Positions 45,481 through 55,522 of a DNA stretch of 64,000 nucleotides are shown one piece after another. Origin of the DNA: DATFVA01 sp963815785 (lineage in GTDB: Bacteria; Bacteroidota; Ignavibacteria; Ignavibacteriales; Ignavibacteriaceae); assembly GCA_963815785.1 (NCBI GenBank), contig CAWFHZ010000002.1:1-64000 (forward strand), given 5' to 3'. Under the pieces are notes generated by a model. That model saw only the letters and a program-made list of their open reading frames with translations, searched no databases and was not told the DNA's origin. A program made the position numbers and the translations under genes. Position 1 is the stretch's first letter, and every line of letters begins with the position of its first letter.

Positions 45481-46848
45481 ATGAACTGGGAAAAACTACT
45501 TTCTAATAAATTGCTGGGTGATAATAAATCATCAAAAATTAAATTGACTGACGGACGAAGTCAGTTTCAGCGCGACTTTGATAGAATTGTATTTAGTCCG
45601 GCTTTCAGAAGACTGCAGGATAAAACACAGGTTTTCCCTTTGCCCGAAAGTGATTTTGTGCATACAAGACTTACACACAGTCTGGAAGTTTCGTGCGTTG
45701 GAAGGTCTCTCGGAAGTCTTGTCGGGGAAAAGATTTTAACTAAGGATAAAAAACTTGCAAAAAAATATACTTCTGTTCACTTCGGAGAAATTGTTGCTGC
45801 AGCCTGCCTTGCCCACGATATAGGCAACCCTCCCTTTGGTCATTCAGGAGAGGATGCAATTGCAGAATATTTCAGAAATAATAACGGGAAGCAGTTTAAA
45901 GATATTATTGCTGATGAAAAAAAGTGGACAGACTTTACCAGGTTTGAAGGAAATGCGCAGGGATTCAGAATTATTACAAAACTTCAAAACCCGAATTCCG
46001 GCGGAGGATTAAAACTAACCTGTGCTGCTCTTGCTGCGTTCACAAAATATCCCAAAGAATCTTTAATTACGCAGAAGGAAAAATCAGGAAAAAATAAAAG
46101 TAAACCGTACAAAAAATTTGGATTCTTTCAGTCGGAGAAAAAACTTTTTGCAGAAGTTGCTGAAGAAACCGGGTTAATAAAAAACGGACTTAAGAATGAT
46201 TACTGGTGGAGCAGGCATCCTCTTGCATTTCTTGTTGAAGCTGCTGATGATATCTGCTACATGATTATGGATCTTGAAGATGGATTCAGGCTTGGTCTTC
46301 TTACTTTTCAGGAAACGGAAAGCCTGTTAAAACCTTTGATCAAATCGAAGATGACTTCTTATGAAGGAAGAAGCAGGAATGATAAAATTGGTTATCTCCG
46401 CGCAAAAGCAATAAATGATATTGTTACCGAACTTGCCGATGCATTTGTGGATAATGAAGATAAAATTCTTGCAGGCAAATTTGAACCGGATCTGGTTTCT
46501 GTAATTTCTTCCGGTCAACAGCTGGAAGAAATAAAAAGAATATCGAAACAGGAAATTTATTCTTTTAAGAGTGTTGTTGAAAGAGAAGCCGCAGGTTATG
46601 AAGTGCTTGGTGGTTTGCTGGATACACTTATCAATGCGGTGAATGATATTTATAATGGCAATCCTTCCTGGAAAAGTAAAAATCTAATGAAACTTTTTCC
46701 GGGGCAATTTCTTGATGCAAACGGCAAGCCGGATGATGATTTGTATTTAAGGTTATTAAAAATTACAGATTTTGTTTCCGGGATGACTGACTCTTATGCA
46801 GTTTCACTTTACAGAAAGATAAAAGGAATTTCGCTGCCGGGAAGGTAA
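45481..46848 (+). CDS. dgt: Deoxyguanosinetriphosphate triphosphohydrolase (HD domain)
   Basis: A 455-residue HD-domain dNTPase. QFQRDFDRIVFSPAFRRLQDKTQVFPL and HTRLTHSLEVS start the family core. The metal-binding HD is in CLAHDIGNPPFGHSGE, and HPLAFLVEAADDICYMIMDLED supplies the later aspartate. It hydrolyses dGTP, or other dNTPs in broad-range members, to the deoxynucleoside and triphosphate, and can restrict phage replication. Confidence 0.96.
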   Translation: MNWEKLLSNKLLGDNKSSKIKLTDGRSQFQRDFDRIVFSPAFRRLQDKTQVFPLPESDFVHTRLTHSLEVSCVGRSLGSLVGEKILTKDKKLAKKYTSVHFGEIVAAACLAHDIGNPPFGHSGEDAIAEYFRNNNGKQFKDIIADEKKWTDFTRFEGNAQGFRIITKLQNPNSGGGLKLTCAALAAFTKYPKESLITQKEKSGKNKSKPYKKFGFFQSEKKLFAEVAEETGLIKNGLKNDYWWSRHPLAFLVEAADDICYMIMDLEDGFRLGLLTFQETESLLKPLIKSKMTSYEGRSRNDKIGYLRAKAINDIVTELADAFVDNEDKILAGKFEPDLVSVISSGQQLEEIKRISKQEIYSFKSVVEREAAGYEVLGGLLDTLINAVNDIYNGNPSWKSKNLMKLFPGQFLDANGKPDDDLYLRLLKITDFVSGMTDSYAVSLYRKIKGISLPGR

Positions 46849-46971
46849 ACATTTATCTTCCGTGGTAGATAATCCCGTTTTCTGTGTCACAAATAAAAAT
46901 TTGACTTCCATTTCCCCATATACCTTTAAATACTGCATTTAAATTTTGATTTTATATTTATTCTGTTATTA

Positions 46972-48051
46972 TTATTGTCTCTTCCCCGTAACTATAAACG
47001 CATGGTTATAATCATTTCCTACTGCACATACAATGTCTCCTTTCACATCAACTCTTCCAAAAGATCCATTTATAGGAAACCTGTCCTTATAGTTCATCCA
47101 GCTTTTACCATTGTAATGCAGCAATAACCCATAAGCTCCGGCCACAAAAACATCATTAATGTTATTACCCCGTACCGAAGTTTTATAATATGCCGGTAAT
47201 TCAGTATTACGTATCCAGTTATTGCCTAAAGCTTCTGTTGAATATAGCCCATCTCCTCCTATATAATATTTTTTACCTGGCACAAACCAGATTGCATTTA
47301 ATGAATTTGATAATCCTGTATTTGATATTGAATCAACTACATTATTTTTTATTTGAAGGATTTCCCTTCCGGCACCTCCGAATTGGTCTGAAGCAATACA
47401 TAATATTTCATAATCACCATTATCGGTTTTATATCCCCATATATCGTAAATATCTAAATCTGTACCTGTTTCTAACTTATGCCAACTGTTACCATCGTAT
47501 ACTCCTAAAGCACCATTATTTCCAACTGTAAATATTTTTTCAGAATCTATACCACATATTCTTTTAGCAGTCTGTCCATTATTAAATATTCCTCCGTTAT
47601 AACCAGGATAATTGATAAGCCAAAATGCATTAGTTATACTCTGACCATTAAATAAATATACGCCACCACCAGCTAACCAAATTTCTGAATAGATCTATAC
47701 AGAATATTCCAGTAGGTGTTATATAAGATATCCCCCCGGATGGATTTACCGCTGTAAGCTTCTGAACATTCCATTCTGTTCCATTCCAATGGATAATTCC
47801 ATAAGGGTGAGGATCTGGTTGTCCTGTTGAGTCATTCAAATAAATTTCACCAACTGCCCAGATATTGTTTTCATCTATGATAGCCACATCGTATAAAGTA
47901 CTGCTGCTGTGTTCACCAAAACGCCAGGTTTGAAATTAAAATTATGGCTGGTGGTGTCGGTTGAATTAGAATGTGGAGCAACAGGATTTTTTTTGCAGGA
48001 AGAAAGAATAAGCGAGAATAAAATTAGAATTGCTGTTAAGATTGTTTTCAT
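46972..48051 (-). pseudogene. Repeat-containing lipoprotein gene with two frame disruptions
   Basis: The ATG at 48051 (GGGTGAA upstream) starts a lipoprotein signal with lipobox ILSSC. The frame runs to FNFKPG and fails. Adding one T in the plus-strand T-run at 47929-47931 restores TWRFGEHSSSTLYDVAIIDENNIWAVGE. A second shift near 47689 is then needed to continue with SEIWLAGGGVYLFNG, after which the frame is open to the stop at 46972. Recurring NNIWAVGE, SEIWLAGGG, EKIFTVGN and NDVFVAGAYG blocks suggest beta-propeller-like repeats, like surface proteins common in Ignavibacteria. It may be decayed or carry base errors. Confidence 0.8.
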
Positions 48052-48098
48052 TTCACCCTTTTTATAAAAATTACTAACTGCGCTAACTAAAAACGAAT

Positions 48099-49094
48099 TC
48101 ACTCCATTTTCATATCGCGGGTCATCAGGTCGGTAGTAGCTTTAACAGGATCTTTATCTTCAAATAGAATGTTATAAACTTCAGTTGTTATGGGGGTTTC
48201 AACTTTATTTTTCTTTGCAAGCATTGATGCAGAACGGCTTGTTTCAACTCCTTCTGCAACCATCTTCATAGATTTTAAAACCTGCTTTAAAGTTTTCCCT
48301 GAACCAATCTGTTCACCCACAAAACGGTTTCTGCTGTGGCGGCTCATACAGGTTACAATTAAATCTCCCATTCCCGAAAGTCCGGCAAAAGTTTCCGGCT
48401 GCGCTCCCATTGCAATTCCAAGTCTTGATATTTCTGCAATTCCTCTTGTCATAATAGCAGCTTTTGTGTTATCGCCAAACTTAACACCATCTATTATTCC
48501 TGCTCCAATTGCAATTACATTTTTAAAAGCACCGCCAAGTTCAACACCCAATACATCTGTTGATGCGTAAACCCTGAAATAGGAAGTTATAAAAGCTCCC
48601 TGTATTGATTTTGATGTTTCAACATTTGCAGAAGCTGCTACCACTGCAGTAGGAATTCTTCTCGCTACTTCCTCTGCGTGGCTGGGACCGGAAAGTACTC
48701 CAACCTGGTTTTCATCAAGTGAAGGAATCTCGTCTTTCAGCATATGAGACATTGTCATTAAACTCGTATTTTCTATTCCCTTAGCAACACTAACAAGTAT
48801 AGCATTTTTAAGATGGGATGGATCCGCATCTTTTATAACACTTCTTAAGTATTGAGATGGGACAGCAAGCACAATCATATTCTGCTGATGCGTTGCTTCT
48901 TCGAGATCGTGAGTTATTTTAATTTCATCCGGAATGGGTATTCCCGGCAGGTAACTTTTGTTATCCCTGGTTTTCTCGAGAACCTTAGCGTAACTTTTAA
49001 CATATTCCCAGAGAGTAACATTATGTCCATTGAAGTGAAGCAGGATAGCAAGGGTGGTTCCCCAGCCGCCGGCTCCAAGAACAGAAATTTTCAT
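48099..49094 (-). CDS. gpsA: Glycerol-3-phosphate dehydrogenase (NAD(P)+)
   Basis: A 331-residue GpsA. GAGGWGTTLA is the nucleotide site. LSGPSHAEEVA, GGAFKNVIAIGAG (catalytic lysine), NTKAAIMTRG and GLSGMGDLIVTC are family blocks. It reduces DHAP to sn-glycerol 3-phosphate for phospholipids. It shares one base with plsY, which uses its product. Confidence 0.97.
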   Translation of the reverse strand: MKISVLGAGGWGTTLAILLHFNGHNVTLWEYVKSYAKVLEKTRDNKSYLPGIPIPDEIKITHDLEEATHQQNMIVLAVPSQYLRSVIKDADPSHLKNAILVSVAKGIENTSLMTMSHMLKDEIPSLDENQVGVLSGPSHAEEVARRIPTAVVAASANVETSKSIQGAFITSYFRVYASTDVLGVELGGAFKNVIAIGAGIIDGVKFGDNTKAAIMTRGIAEISRLGIAMGAQPETFAGLSGMGDLIVTCMSRHSRNRFVGEQIGSGKTLKQVLKSMKMVAEGVETSRSASMLAKKNKVETPITTEVYNILFEDKDPVKATTDLMTRDMKME

Positions 49095-49765
49095 CAGGAG
49101 GATTTAATTTTTTTCTTAAAGCTTACTTTATTTTCATTTCCGTTTAACAAACGGATTACATTTTTTCGGTGAGTGAAGATTACAAGCAATGAAAGTAAAA
49201 TTACAAATGGCAGAAGTGTATGATATCCTTGTATATCTACATTAAAAATATTCTCTCTTATAATAAGTGTAAGAGGAACAGCGATTGCTCCTAAAATTGA
49301 ACCGAGAGAAACGAAACGCGATATACTTACAACCAGCACAAAAACTCCGATAGCAACAAGCATATCAACAGTAACAACCATTAAAAGTACACCTAATGCT
49401 GTGGCAATACCTTTGCCGCCTTTAAAGCCTGCAAAGATTGTCCAGATGTGTCCTATTACAGCGGAGATTCCTGCAATAATCTGTACAAGAGTGAAATCAT
49501 CAAAAGGAGTTACATTATGAAAAGGCATTGATCCGTAGTGAAGTCTTGCAACAACAATAACCGCAAGAACACCTTTCATTGCATCAAGAAGAATTACAAG
49601 CACACCATGCTTCCAGCCCAGAACACGCATAACGTTTGTACCGCCGGCATTTCCGCTGCCGTGTTCTCTTATATCAATACCTTTAACTGCACGTGTTACT
49701 ATAATACTGGTCGGAATTGATCCGATCAGGTAGGATAAAATAACTATTGTTGCGAGTAGATACAT
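49094..49765 (-). CDS. plsY: Glycerol-3-phosphate acyltransferase
   Basis: A 223-residue membrane protein with five to six helices. SYLIGSIPTSII, HGSGNAGGTNVMRVLG and FKGGKGIATALG are the three PlsY motifs. It acylates glycerol 3-phosphate with acyl-phosphate to make lysophosphatidic acid. The adjacent gpsA supplies its substrate. Confidence 0.95.
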   Translation of the reverse strand: MYLLATIVILSYLIGSIPTSIIVTRAVKGIDIREHGSGNAGGTNVMRVLGWKHGVLVILLDAMKGVLAVIVVARLHYGSMPFHNVTPFDDFTLVQIIAGISAVIGHIWTIFAGFKGGKGIATALGVLLMVVTVDMLVAIGVFVLVVSISRFVSLGSILGAIAVPLTLIIRENIFNVDIQGYHTLLPFVILLSLLVIFTHRKNVIRLLNGNENKVSFKKKIKSS

Positions 49766-49858
49766 CTATAAACCATCAATAAAAAGTAAGATTAAAACTA
49801 ATTATAAAAGGGCTAACATTCAATGAATTACAACTTACCAGGACATAAGATGCAACTA

Positions 49859-50530
49859 TTAAACCAACGATTTAAATAATTGAAAATCTTCTTTTGTTGT
49901 TATCTTGAAATTTAAGCTCGATCCTTCGGTAATATTTACTTTTTTACCTATGTTTTTTACTAACATAGATTCATCAGTTGCATAAAAATTTTCATTATAT
50001 GCTTTCTTCATCGCTCTCATTAAATCTTCATATTTAAATATCTGGGGTGTCTGCACATAATAAACGTCGGTCCTGTCAAGATATTCTTTCACATACTTTT
50101 TTCCCCTGATTAAAGTATTACTTCCTTTTAAGCAAACCACAGCATTGCCTTTTTTTTCGGCAACCTGTAATGCGTTGTACAATGTTTCGGAAGGAAGCAG
50201 CGGACGTGCTGCATCGTGTACTATTATCAAATCTTTCCTGTTTGCAGAGACAGAGGAAAGTGCATTATATACTGAATCCTGTCTTTCCTTTCCTCCTTCC
50301 ACAATCTTACTAAACTTATCGAGTTTATATTTTTGCCTGAGTTTCTCCAGAATTTTAAAATAATTACTATCTGCGGAAACAATTATCTCATCAATTAATT
50401 TATTTTTTTGAAATGTTTCAAGGGAATAAACTATTAATTCCTTCCCATTAACTTTAATAAATTGTTTGGGTTTTGAAAACCCGCTACGGGTTCCTTTTCC
50501 TCCCGCAGGAATAATTACTATTCTTCTCAT
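49859..50530 (-). CDS. ispD: 2-C-methyl-D-erythritol 4-phosphate cytidylyltransferase
   Basis: A 223-residue IspD. PAGGKGTRSGFSKPKQF is the CTP-binding loop, VHDAARPLLP and YYVQTPQIF are conserved, and ATDESMLV is near the end. It makes CDP-methylerythritol in the MEP isoprenoid route. It overlaps the end of queA by four bases. Confidence 0.95.
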   Translation of the reverse strand: MRRIVIIPAGGKGTRSGFSKPKQFIKVNGKELIVYSLETFQKNKLIDEIIVSADSNYFKILEKLRQKYKLDKFSKIVEGGKERQDSVYNALSSVSANRKDLIIVHDAARPLLPSETLYNALQVAEKKGNAVVCLKGSNTLIRGKKYVKEYLDRTDVYYVQTPQIFKYEDLMRAMKKAYNENFYATDESMLVKNIGKKVNITEGSSLNFKITTKEDFQLFKSLV

Positions 50531-51561
50531 AACAATAGCATGGCATCGCCGTAGCTGAGGAACTTATAATTATCTTTTTGTGCTTTTTTATATGCCTTCA
50601 TAACAAAGTCGGTTCCTGCAAAAGCACAGACCAGCATAAGCAATGTTGATTCCGGCTGATGAAAATTTGTGATAAGTCTTTTTGTAATTTTGAAATCGTA
50701 AGGCGGATAAATAAATTTATCAGTCCAGCCTCTTCCCGGTTTTACAAGACCGTCTGCTGTTATACTTGTTTCAAGTGCACGTGCTGTGCTTGTACCAACT
50801 ACAAACACATTATGCTTGCCGTTTAAAGCCTTATTTATTTTATCTGCAGAAGCCGAAACAATCTCATAGTATTCCGAGTCCATTTTATGCTTTGTAAGGT
50901 CCTCAACTTCCACCGGTCTGAAAGTACCTAACCCGATATGTAAAATTACCGGTACAATTTCGACTCCTTTTTTCCTGGCTTTATTCAGAAGTTTTTCCGT
51001 AAAATGTAAACCTGCGGTAGGTGCGGCTACGGCGCCATCAACCCGTGCATAAACTGTCTGATAATTTACTTTATCTTCCGGAACAGGTTCTCTTTTAATG
51101 TAAGGAGGAAGCGGAGTTAAACCGATTTTTTCAACTGCACTAAATACATTTCCCGGCTGATTAAATCTTACAGTCCGTCCACGGGAAGTAGTGTTGTCAA
51201 TTACTTCACACCATAGTTTATCATTAAAGTATATTTTGTTGCCTATTCTTACTTTCCTTGCGGGATCAACAATAACATCCCAAATGCATTCTTCTGCATT
51301 TAATTCTCTTAAAAGGAAAACCTCGATCTTGGCATTTGTTTTTTCTTTTTTGCCGTACAGCCTTGCCTGGAAAACACGGGTTTCATTTACTGCAAGGACA
51401 TCACCTTTTTCCATAAAATCTACTACATCAGTAAAAACCTTATTTTTTATTTCCTGATTTTCTTTGTCCAGTACCATAAGCTTAGCTTTATCCCGCGGAG
51501 ACGCAGGAAACTTTGCAATTGCTGTCTTTGGCAAGTTATACTTGAAATCTGATAATTTCAT
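50527..51561 (-). CDS. queA: S-adenosylmethionine:tRNA ribosyltransferase-isomerase
   Basis: A 344-residue QueA. YNLPKTAIAKFPASPRDKAKLMVLD starts the family core. TPLPPYIKR, AAPTAGLHFTE, HIGLGTFRPVEVE and NFHQPESTLLMLVCAFAG are its conserved blocks. It transfers the ribosyl part of SAM to preQ1 in tRNA, making epoxyqueuosine. It joins queD and queE, 26 kb to the left, in the same pathway. Confidence 0.97.
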   Translation of the reverse strand: MKLSDFKYNLPKTAIAKFPASPRDKAKLMVLDKENQEIKNKVFTDVVDFMEKGDVLAVNETRVFQARLYGKKEKTNAKIEVFLLRELNAEECIWDVIVDPARKVRIGNKIYFNDKLWCEVIDNTTSRGRTVRFNQPGNVFSAVEKIGLTPLPPYIKREPVPEDKVNYQTVYARVDGAVAAPTAGLHFTEKLLNKARKKGVEIVPVILHIGLGTFRPVEVEDLTKHKMDSEYYEIVSASADKINKALNGKHNVFVVGTSTARALETSITADGLVKPGRGWTDKFIYPPYDFKITKRLITNFHQPESTLLMLVCAFAGTDFVMKAYKKAQKDNYKFLSYGDAMLLL

Positions 51562-51591
51562 TCTTCATTACCTTTTGTGATTGGATAAATG

Positions 51592-51617
51592 AGAAGGGAG
51601 CATTAAAACTCCCTTCT
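51592..51617 (-). terminator. Hairpin after ppdK
   Basis: A perfect nine-pair stem AGAAGGGAG/CTCCCTTCT with an eight-base loop, 12 bases past the ppdK stop and 30 bases before queA starts. The T-run is weak, so read-through into queA is possible. Confidence 0.5.
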
Positions 51618-51629
51618 TAATATTTAAAA

Positions 51630-54416
51630 TTATTTCTTCTTCTTTTTAGTAACTGATTTCTTAGACTTTGATCCGGATTTTGATTTGGCTGACATTTCAT
51701 TAACAACCGCACGTGCCGCAGCTAATCTTGCAATAGGCACACGGAATGGAGAACAGCTAACGTAATTCAAACCAACTCTGTGACAGAATTCAACTGAACT
51801 CGGTTCACCGCCGTGTTCACCGCAAATTCCGACTTTTAAATTCTCGCGTGTTGAACGTCCTTTTTCAGTTCCCATTTTAACAAGCTGTCCAACTCCAACC
51901 TGATCCAATACTTCGAAAGGATCATTGGTAAGAATTTCATTCTGAACATAAAGAGGAAGGAATTTTCCGGCATCATCTCTTGAAAGTCCAAAAGTTGTCT
52001 GGGTTAAATCATTTGTTCCGAAGCTGAAAAATTCAGCACCTTTTGCTATCTCATCTGCAGTTAAACATGCGCGTGGCAATTCAATCATTGTTCCCACTAG
52101 ATAGCTTATCTTTTTGCCTCTTTCTTTTGCAACTTCATCTGCCACTTTTCTGACTATTTTTTCCTGCAGTCTGAATTCATTTAAATCACTGACCAGGGGA
52201 ATCATAATCTCAGGGTTAACTTTGAATCCCTGTTTCACCGCTTCATAGGCTGCTTCAAAGATTGCCCTGGATTGCATCTCAGTAATTTCCGGGAAAACTA
52301 CGCCAAGACGACATCCTCTGAATCCGAGCATTGGATTAAATTCTGCAAGACTCTGGATCTTCTCAGTTAATTTTTCAACAGAGATATTCAATTCGTCAGC
52401 CAGCTCTTTAATATCTTTTTCCTCGTGAGGTAAAAATTCATGCAGCGGCGGATCAAGTGTACGAATTGTTACAGGATTGCCTTTCATCTCTTTGAATATT
52501 CCAAGGAAATCTTCGCGCTGAAGTGGCAGCAATTCATTAAGTGCAGTTTTTCTATCTTCAGTAGTTTCAGAAACAATCATTTTTCTGACACTCATTATTC
52601 TATCACCACCAAAGAACATATGCTCGGTTCTGCATAAGCCTATTCCTTCTGCACCAAAAGCAATTGCATTCGCAGCCTGATCTGGCTGGTCAGCGTTAGT
52701 TCTTATTTTTAATCTTCTCAGGTTATCAGCCCATTTCATAAGACTTGCGTAAGTCTGATAAACAGGAGAGTCATTTGCATTAAGAGTTTTGGTTAAAAGA
52801 ACCTGTATAACTTCTGATGGTTTGGTTTCAAGCTTTCCGGCAATAACCTCACCTGTAGTTCCATCGATTGAAATGAAATCACCCTCTTTTAAATTAATTT
52901 TATCATTTCCCTCAACAGAAATAGTTCCTTCTTTATAGTTGATTCTTAACGAACCACATCCGGCTACACAAACTTTTCCCATCTGTCTTGCAACAAGTGC
53001 AGCGTGAGAAGTCATTCCCCCGCGGGCAGTTAGGATACCTTCGGAAGCATTCATTCCTTTTATATCTTCCGGAGAAGTTTCAATTCTTACAAGGATTACG
53101 TTCTCGCCCCGAGCCGCCATATCTTCAGCATCCTGGGCATTTAACGCTATTCTACCCGAAGCGGCACCCGGTCCGGCATTCAATCCTTTTGCAATTAATT
53201 TACCTTCATCAATTGCTTTTCTTTTTTCTTCAAGATCAAAAATTGGTCTTAATAACTGGTTCAGCTGGTTGGGTTCAATCCTTGATATTGCTTCTTCTTT
53301 AGAAATAAGTTTTTCTTTTACCATATCAACTGCCATTTTAATAGCAGCAAATCCGGTACGTTTTCCAACACGGCATTGAAGCATCCATAATTTTCCCTGT
53401 TGTATTGTGAACTCAATATCCATCATATCTTTATAATGTTTCTCAAGTGTCTTTCTAATATCATCCAGTTGTTTATAGATTTTAGCATCATCCTCTTTAA
53501 GCTTTGCAATCGGAAGAGGAGTACGGGTTCCGGCAACCACATCTTCACCCTGGGCATTAAAAAGATATTCACCGTAAAAAACATTTTCCCCGGCTGCAGG
53601 ATCACGTGTAAATGCAACACCTGTTCCGGAATCTTCACCCATATTTCCAAATACCATCGACTGTACGTTAACAGCAGTCCCCCAATCGGCGGGAATATTA
53701 TTTAATTTTCTATAAACAATTGCCCGGTCATTCATCCAGCTGCCGAACACAGCCCCAATTGCTCCCCACAACTGTTCCATCGGATCAGTAGGGAAATCGT
53801 GACCTGTTTCCTTTTTAATTGCTGCTTTAAACTCTTCAACGAGTTCTTTCAAATGTTCCGTGGATAATTCTGTATCAAGCTTAAAACCATGTTTTTCTTT
53901 TTTCCTGTCAAGAATAATTTCAAACGGATCTTCAGCTTTTTTATCCTGTGGTTTCAATCCGAGTACAACGTCTCCGTACATCTGAACAAATCTTCTGTAT
54001 GAATCATAAGCAAAACGTGCGTTGTTTGTTTTCCTGATTATTCCTTCTACAGTTTTATCGTTTAACCCAAGGTTAAGAATTGTATCCATCATTCCCGGCA
54101 TTGATGCGCGGGCACCGCTTCTTACGGATACAAGCAGGGGATTTTCCGCATCACCGAATTTTGCACCCATTTCTTTTTCAACTTTTTGTAACGCTGCTTT
54201 AACTTGTCCAGTTAAGTCTTTAGGATATTTATTATTGTGATCATAATAGTATGTACAGACTTCAGTCGTTATTGTAAAACCTGCAGGTACGGGTAATCCA
54301 ATATTTACCATTTCAGCAAGATTAGCTCCTTTCCCTCCAAGCAGTCCTTTCATTGCTGTTTTCCCATCAGCCTTCTTACCGCCAAAAAAATATACGTATT
54401 TCTGTTGTTTGGCCAT
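51630..54416 (-). CDS. ppdK: Pyruvate, phosphate dikinase
   Basis: A 928-residue PPDK. The N-terminal ATP-grasp domain starts FFGGKKADGKTAMKGLLGGKGANLAEM. The swivelling phospho-histidine is H471 in GGMTSHAALVARQ. The C-terminal PEP domain has GIGLCRTEHMF, MLGFRGCR and CGEHGGEPSSVEF. It interconverts pyruvate, ATP and phosphate with PEP, AMP and PPi, working near the pyruvate/PEP branch point. A lysine/serine tail of about 20 residues (ending KKKKK) goes beyond the usual C-terminus. GGAGG precedes the ATG. Confidence 0.97.
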   Translation of the reverse strand: MAKQQKYVYFFGGKKADGKTAMKGLLGGKGANLAEMVNIGLPVPAGFTITTEVCTYYYDHNNKYPKDLTGQVKAALQKVEKEMGAKFGDAENPLLVSVRSGARASMPGMMDTILNLGLNDKTVEGIIRKTNNARFAYDSYRRFVQMYGDVVLGLKPQDKKAEDPFEIILDRKKEKHGFKLDTELSTEHLKELVEEFKAAIKKETGHDFPTDPMEQLWGAIGAVFGSWMNDRAIVYRKLNNIPADWGTAVNVQSMVFGNMGEDSGTGVAFTRDPAAGENVFYGEYLFNAQGEDVVAGTRTPLPIAKLKEDDAKIYKQLDDIRKTLEKHYKDMMDIEFTIQQGKLWMLQCRVGKRTGFAAIKMAVDMVKEKLISKEEAISRIEPNQLNQLLRPIFDLEEKRKAIDEGKLIAKGLNAGPGAASGRIALNAQDAEDMAARGENVILVRIETSPEDIKGMNASEGILTARGGMTSHAALVARQMGKVCVAGCGSLRINYKEGTISVEGNDKINLKEGDFISIDGTTGEVIAGKLETKPSEVIQVLLTKTLNANDSPVYQTYASLMKWADNLRRLKIRTNADQPDQAANAIAFGAEGIGLCRTEHMFFGGDRIMSVRKMIVSETTEDRKTALNELLPLQREDFLGIFKEMKGNPVTIRTLDPPLHEFLPHEEKDIKELADELNISVEKLTEKIQSLAEFNPMLGFRGCRLGVVFPEITEMQSRAIFEAAYEAVKQGFKVNPEIMIPLVSDLNEFRLQEKIVRKVADEVAKERGKKISYLVGTMIELPRACLTADEIAKGAEFFSFGTNDLTQTTFGLSRDDAGKFLPLYVQNEILTNDPFEVLDQVGVGQLVKMGTEKGRSTRENLKVGICGEHGGEPSSVEFCHRVGLNYVSCSPFRVPIARLAAARAVVNEMSAKSKSGSKSKKSVTKKKKK

Positions 54417-54466
54417 TTATTTTTCCTCCATTCTATTTTATCTCATTAGTTTTATACATTATTATT

Positions 54467-55510
54467 TTAATTAATTCGTGAGAGAACAAAGTCTTTGAAT
54501 TCATTTTCATTATCCAGGCTCAATTCAATCTTCAAGAAAAATATATCAATATCATCAAATTCTTTTGAAAACTTAGTAAGCTTAACAGCATCCTTTTCAG
54601 TTGTAACTACTGAATGGGAATTAGTTGAATAAAATTTCCTTCTTATTTCCTGAACCTCCTTATTTGAATAATTTTTATGATCTCTGAAAATCATCTGGTT
54701 TGAAGTATCAACACTTGTTTGTTTCAAAATATTTATAAATGAAAATGGGTTTGCAACGCCTGAAACAACGAGGCTTTTCTGTCCTTTAAATTCTTCAAGC
54801 CCATAGCTCGTAGCATGTTTAACATCCCCGAATTCAATTGCTTTATAACAAGCCGTAAATATCTGTTTATTCCCAAAGTATTTTTTGTATTTAGCCGGGA
54901 TTTCTTCCCGGTCAGTAAATTTTCTGTTTATAATAACTGCATCAGCTCTTTCTACTGATTTAAAAGGTTCTCTCATCATCCCGGTCGGCAACAAGTTCTG
55001 CCTGAAGAAATCCTCCTCAGTTAAAAACCGTTGTTCAAAAATCAGCAGGTTGAGATCTCTTTGAATCCATCTATGCTGGTATGCATCATCGAGTACTATA
55101 ACATTCACCTCTGTATCTCTGATAAAATTTACAGCACCATTTACCCTGCTCTCAGAAACTGCCGCAGGAACTTTGCACTCCATTGCAGTAATAAAAATTT
55201 CATCACCGCAGTTGTTTACCGGTGCAAGAATATTATTACCATCGGACACGAGAAGGTAACCCCGAGTGTTCCTTCCATATCCACGACTTAAAACCCCGAC
55301 ATTCTTTCCGGATTTTTTCAGAAGATTTGTCAAGGTTATTACAAGCGGAGTCTTACCGGATCCACCCACAGAAATATTTCCTACTGAAATTATTACGGCT
55401 TTTACTTTTTCAGTTTTAAAGATGTTTTTGTCAAAGAACCAGTTCCTGACATATGTTATTAAAGCATAAAAAGGAACTAATGGATATAATAACAGCTTTA
55501 ATAATTTCAC
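54467..55510 (-). CDS. lpxK: Tetraacyldisaccharide 4'-kinase
   Basis: A 347-residue LpxK with an N-terminal membrane helix and the Walker A GNISVGGSGKTPLV. LSRGYGR, CGDEIF and VLDDAYQHRWIQRDLNL are family blocks. It phosphorylates lipid A disaccharide at 4'. It is followed upstream in the operon by a DUF374 acyltransferase and lpxB, the enzyme before it in the pathway. Confidence 0.95.
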   Translation of the reverse strand: MKLLKLLLYPLVPFYALITYVRNWFFDKNIFKTEKVKAVIISVGNISVGGSGKTPLVITLTNLLKKSGKNVGVLSRGYGRNTRGYLLVSDGNNILAPVNNCGDEIFITAMECKVPAAVSESRVNGAVNFIRDTEVNVIVLDDAYQHRWIQRDLNLLIFEQRFLTEEDFFRQNLLPTGMMREPFKSVERADAVIINRKFTDREEIPAKYKKYFGNKQIFTACYKAIEFGDVKHATSYGLEEFKGQKSLVVSGVANPFSFINILKQTSVDTSNQMIFRDHKNYSNKEVQEIRRKFYSTNSHSVVTTEKDAVKLTKFSKEFDDIDIFFLKIELSLDNENEFKDFVLSRIN

Positions 55511-55522
55511 AGGTTATTACTC

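Noticed and set aside
48190..48570. 126-codon plus-strand frame opposite gpsA
   Set aside because: It is the antisense shadow of a strongly conserved gene, with no initiation signal.
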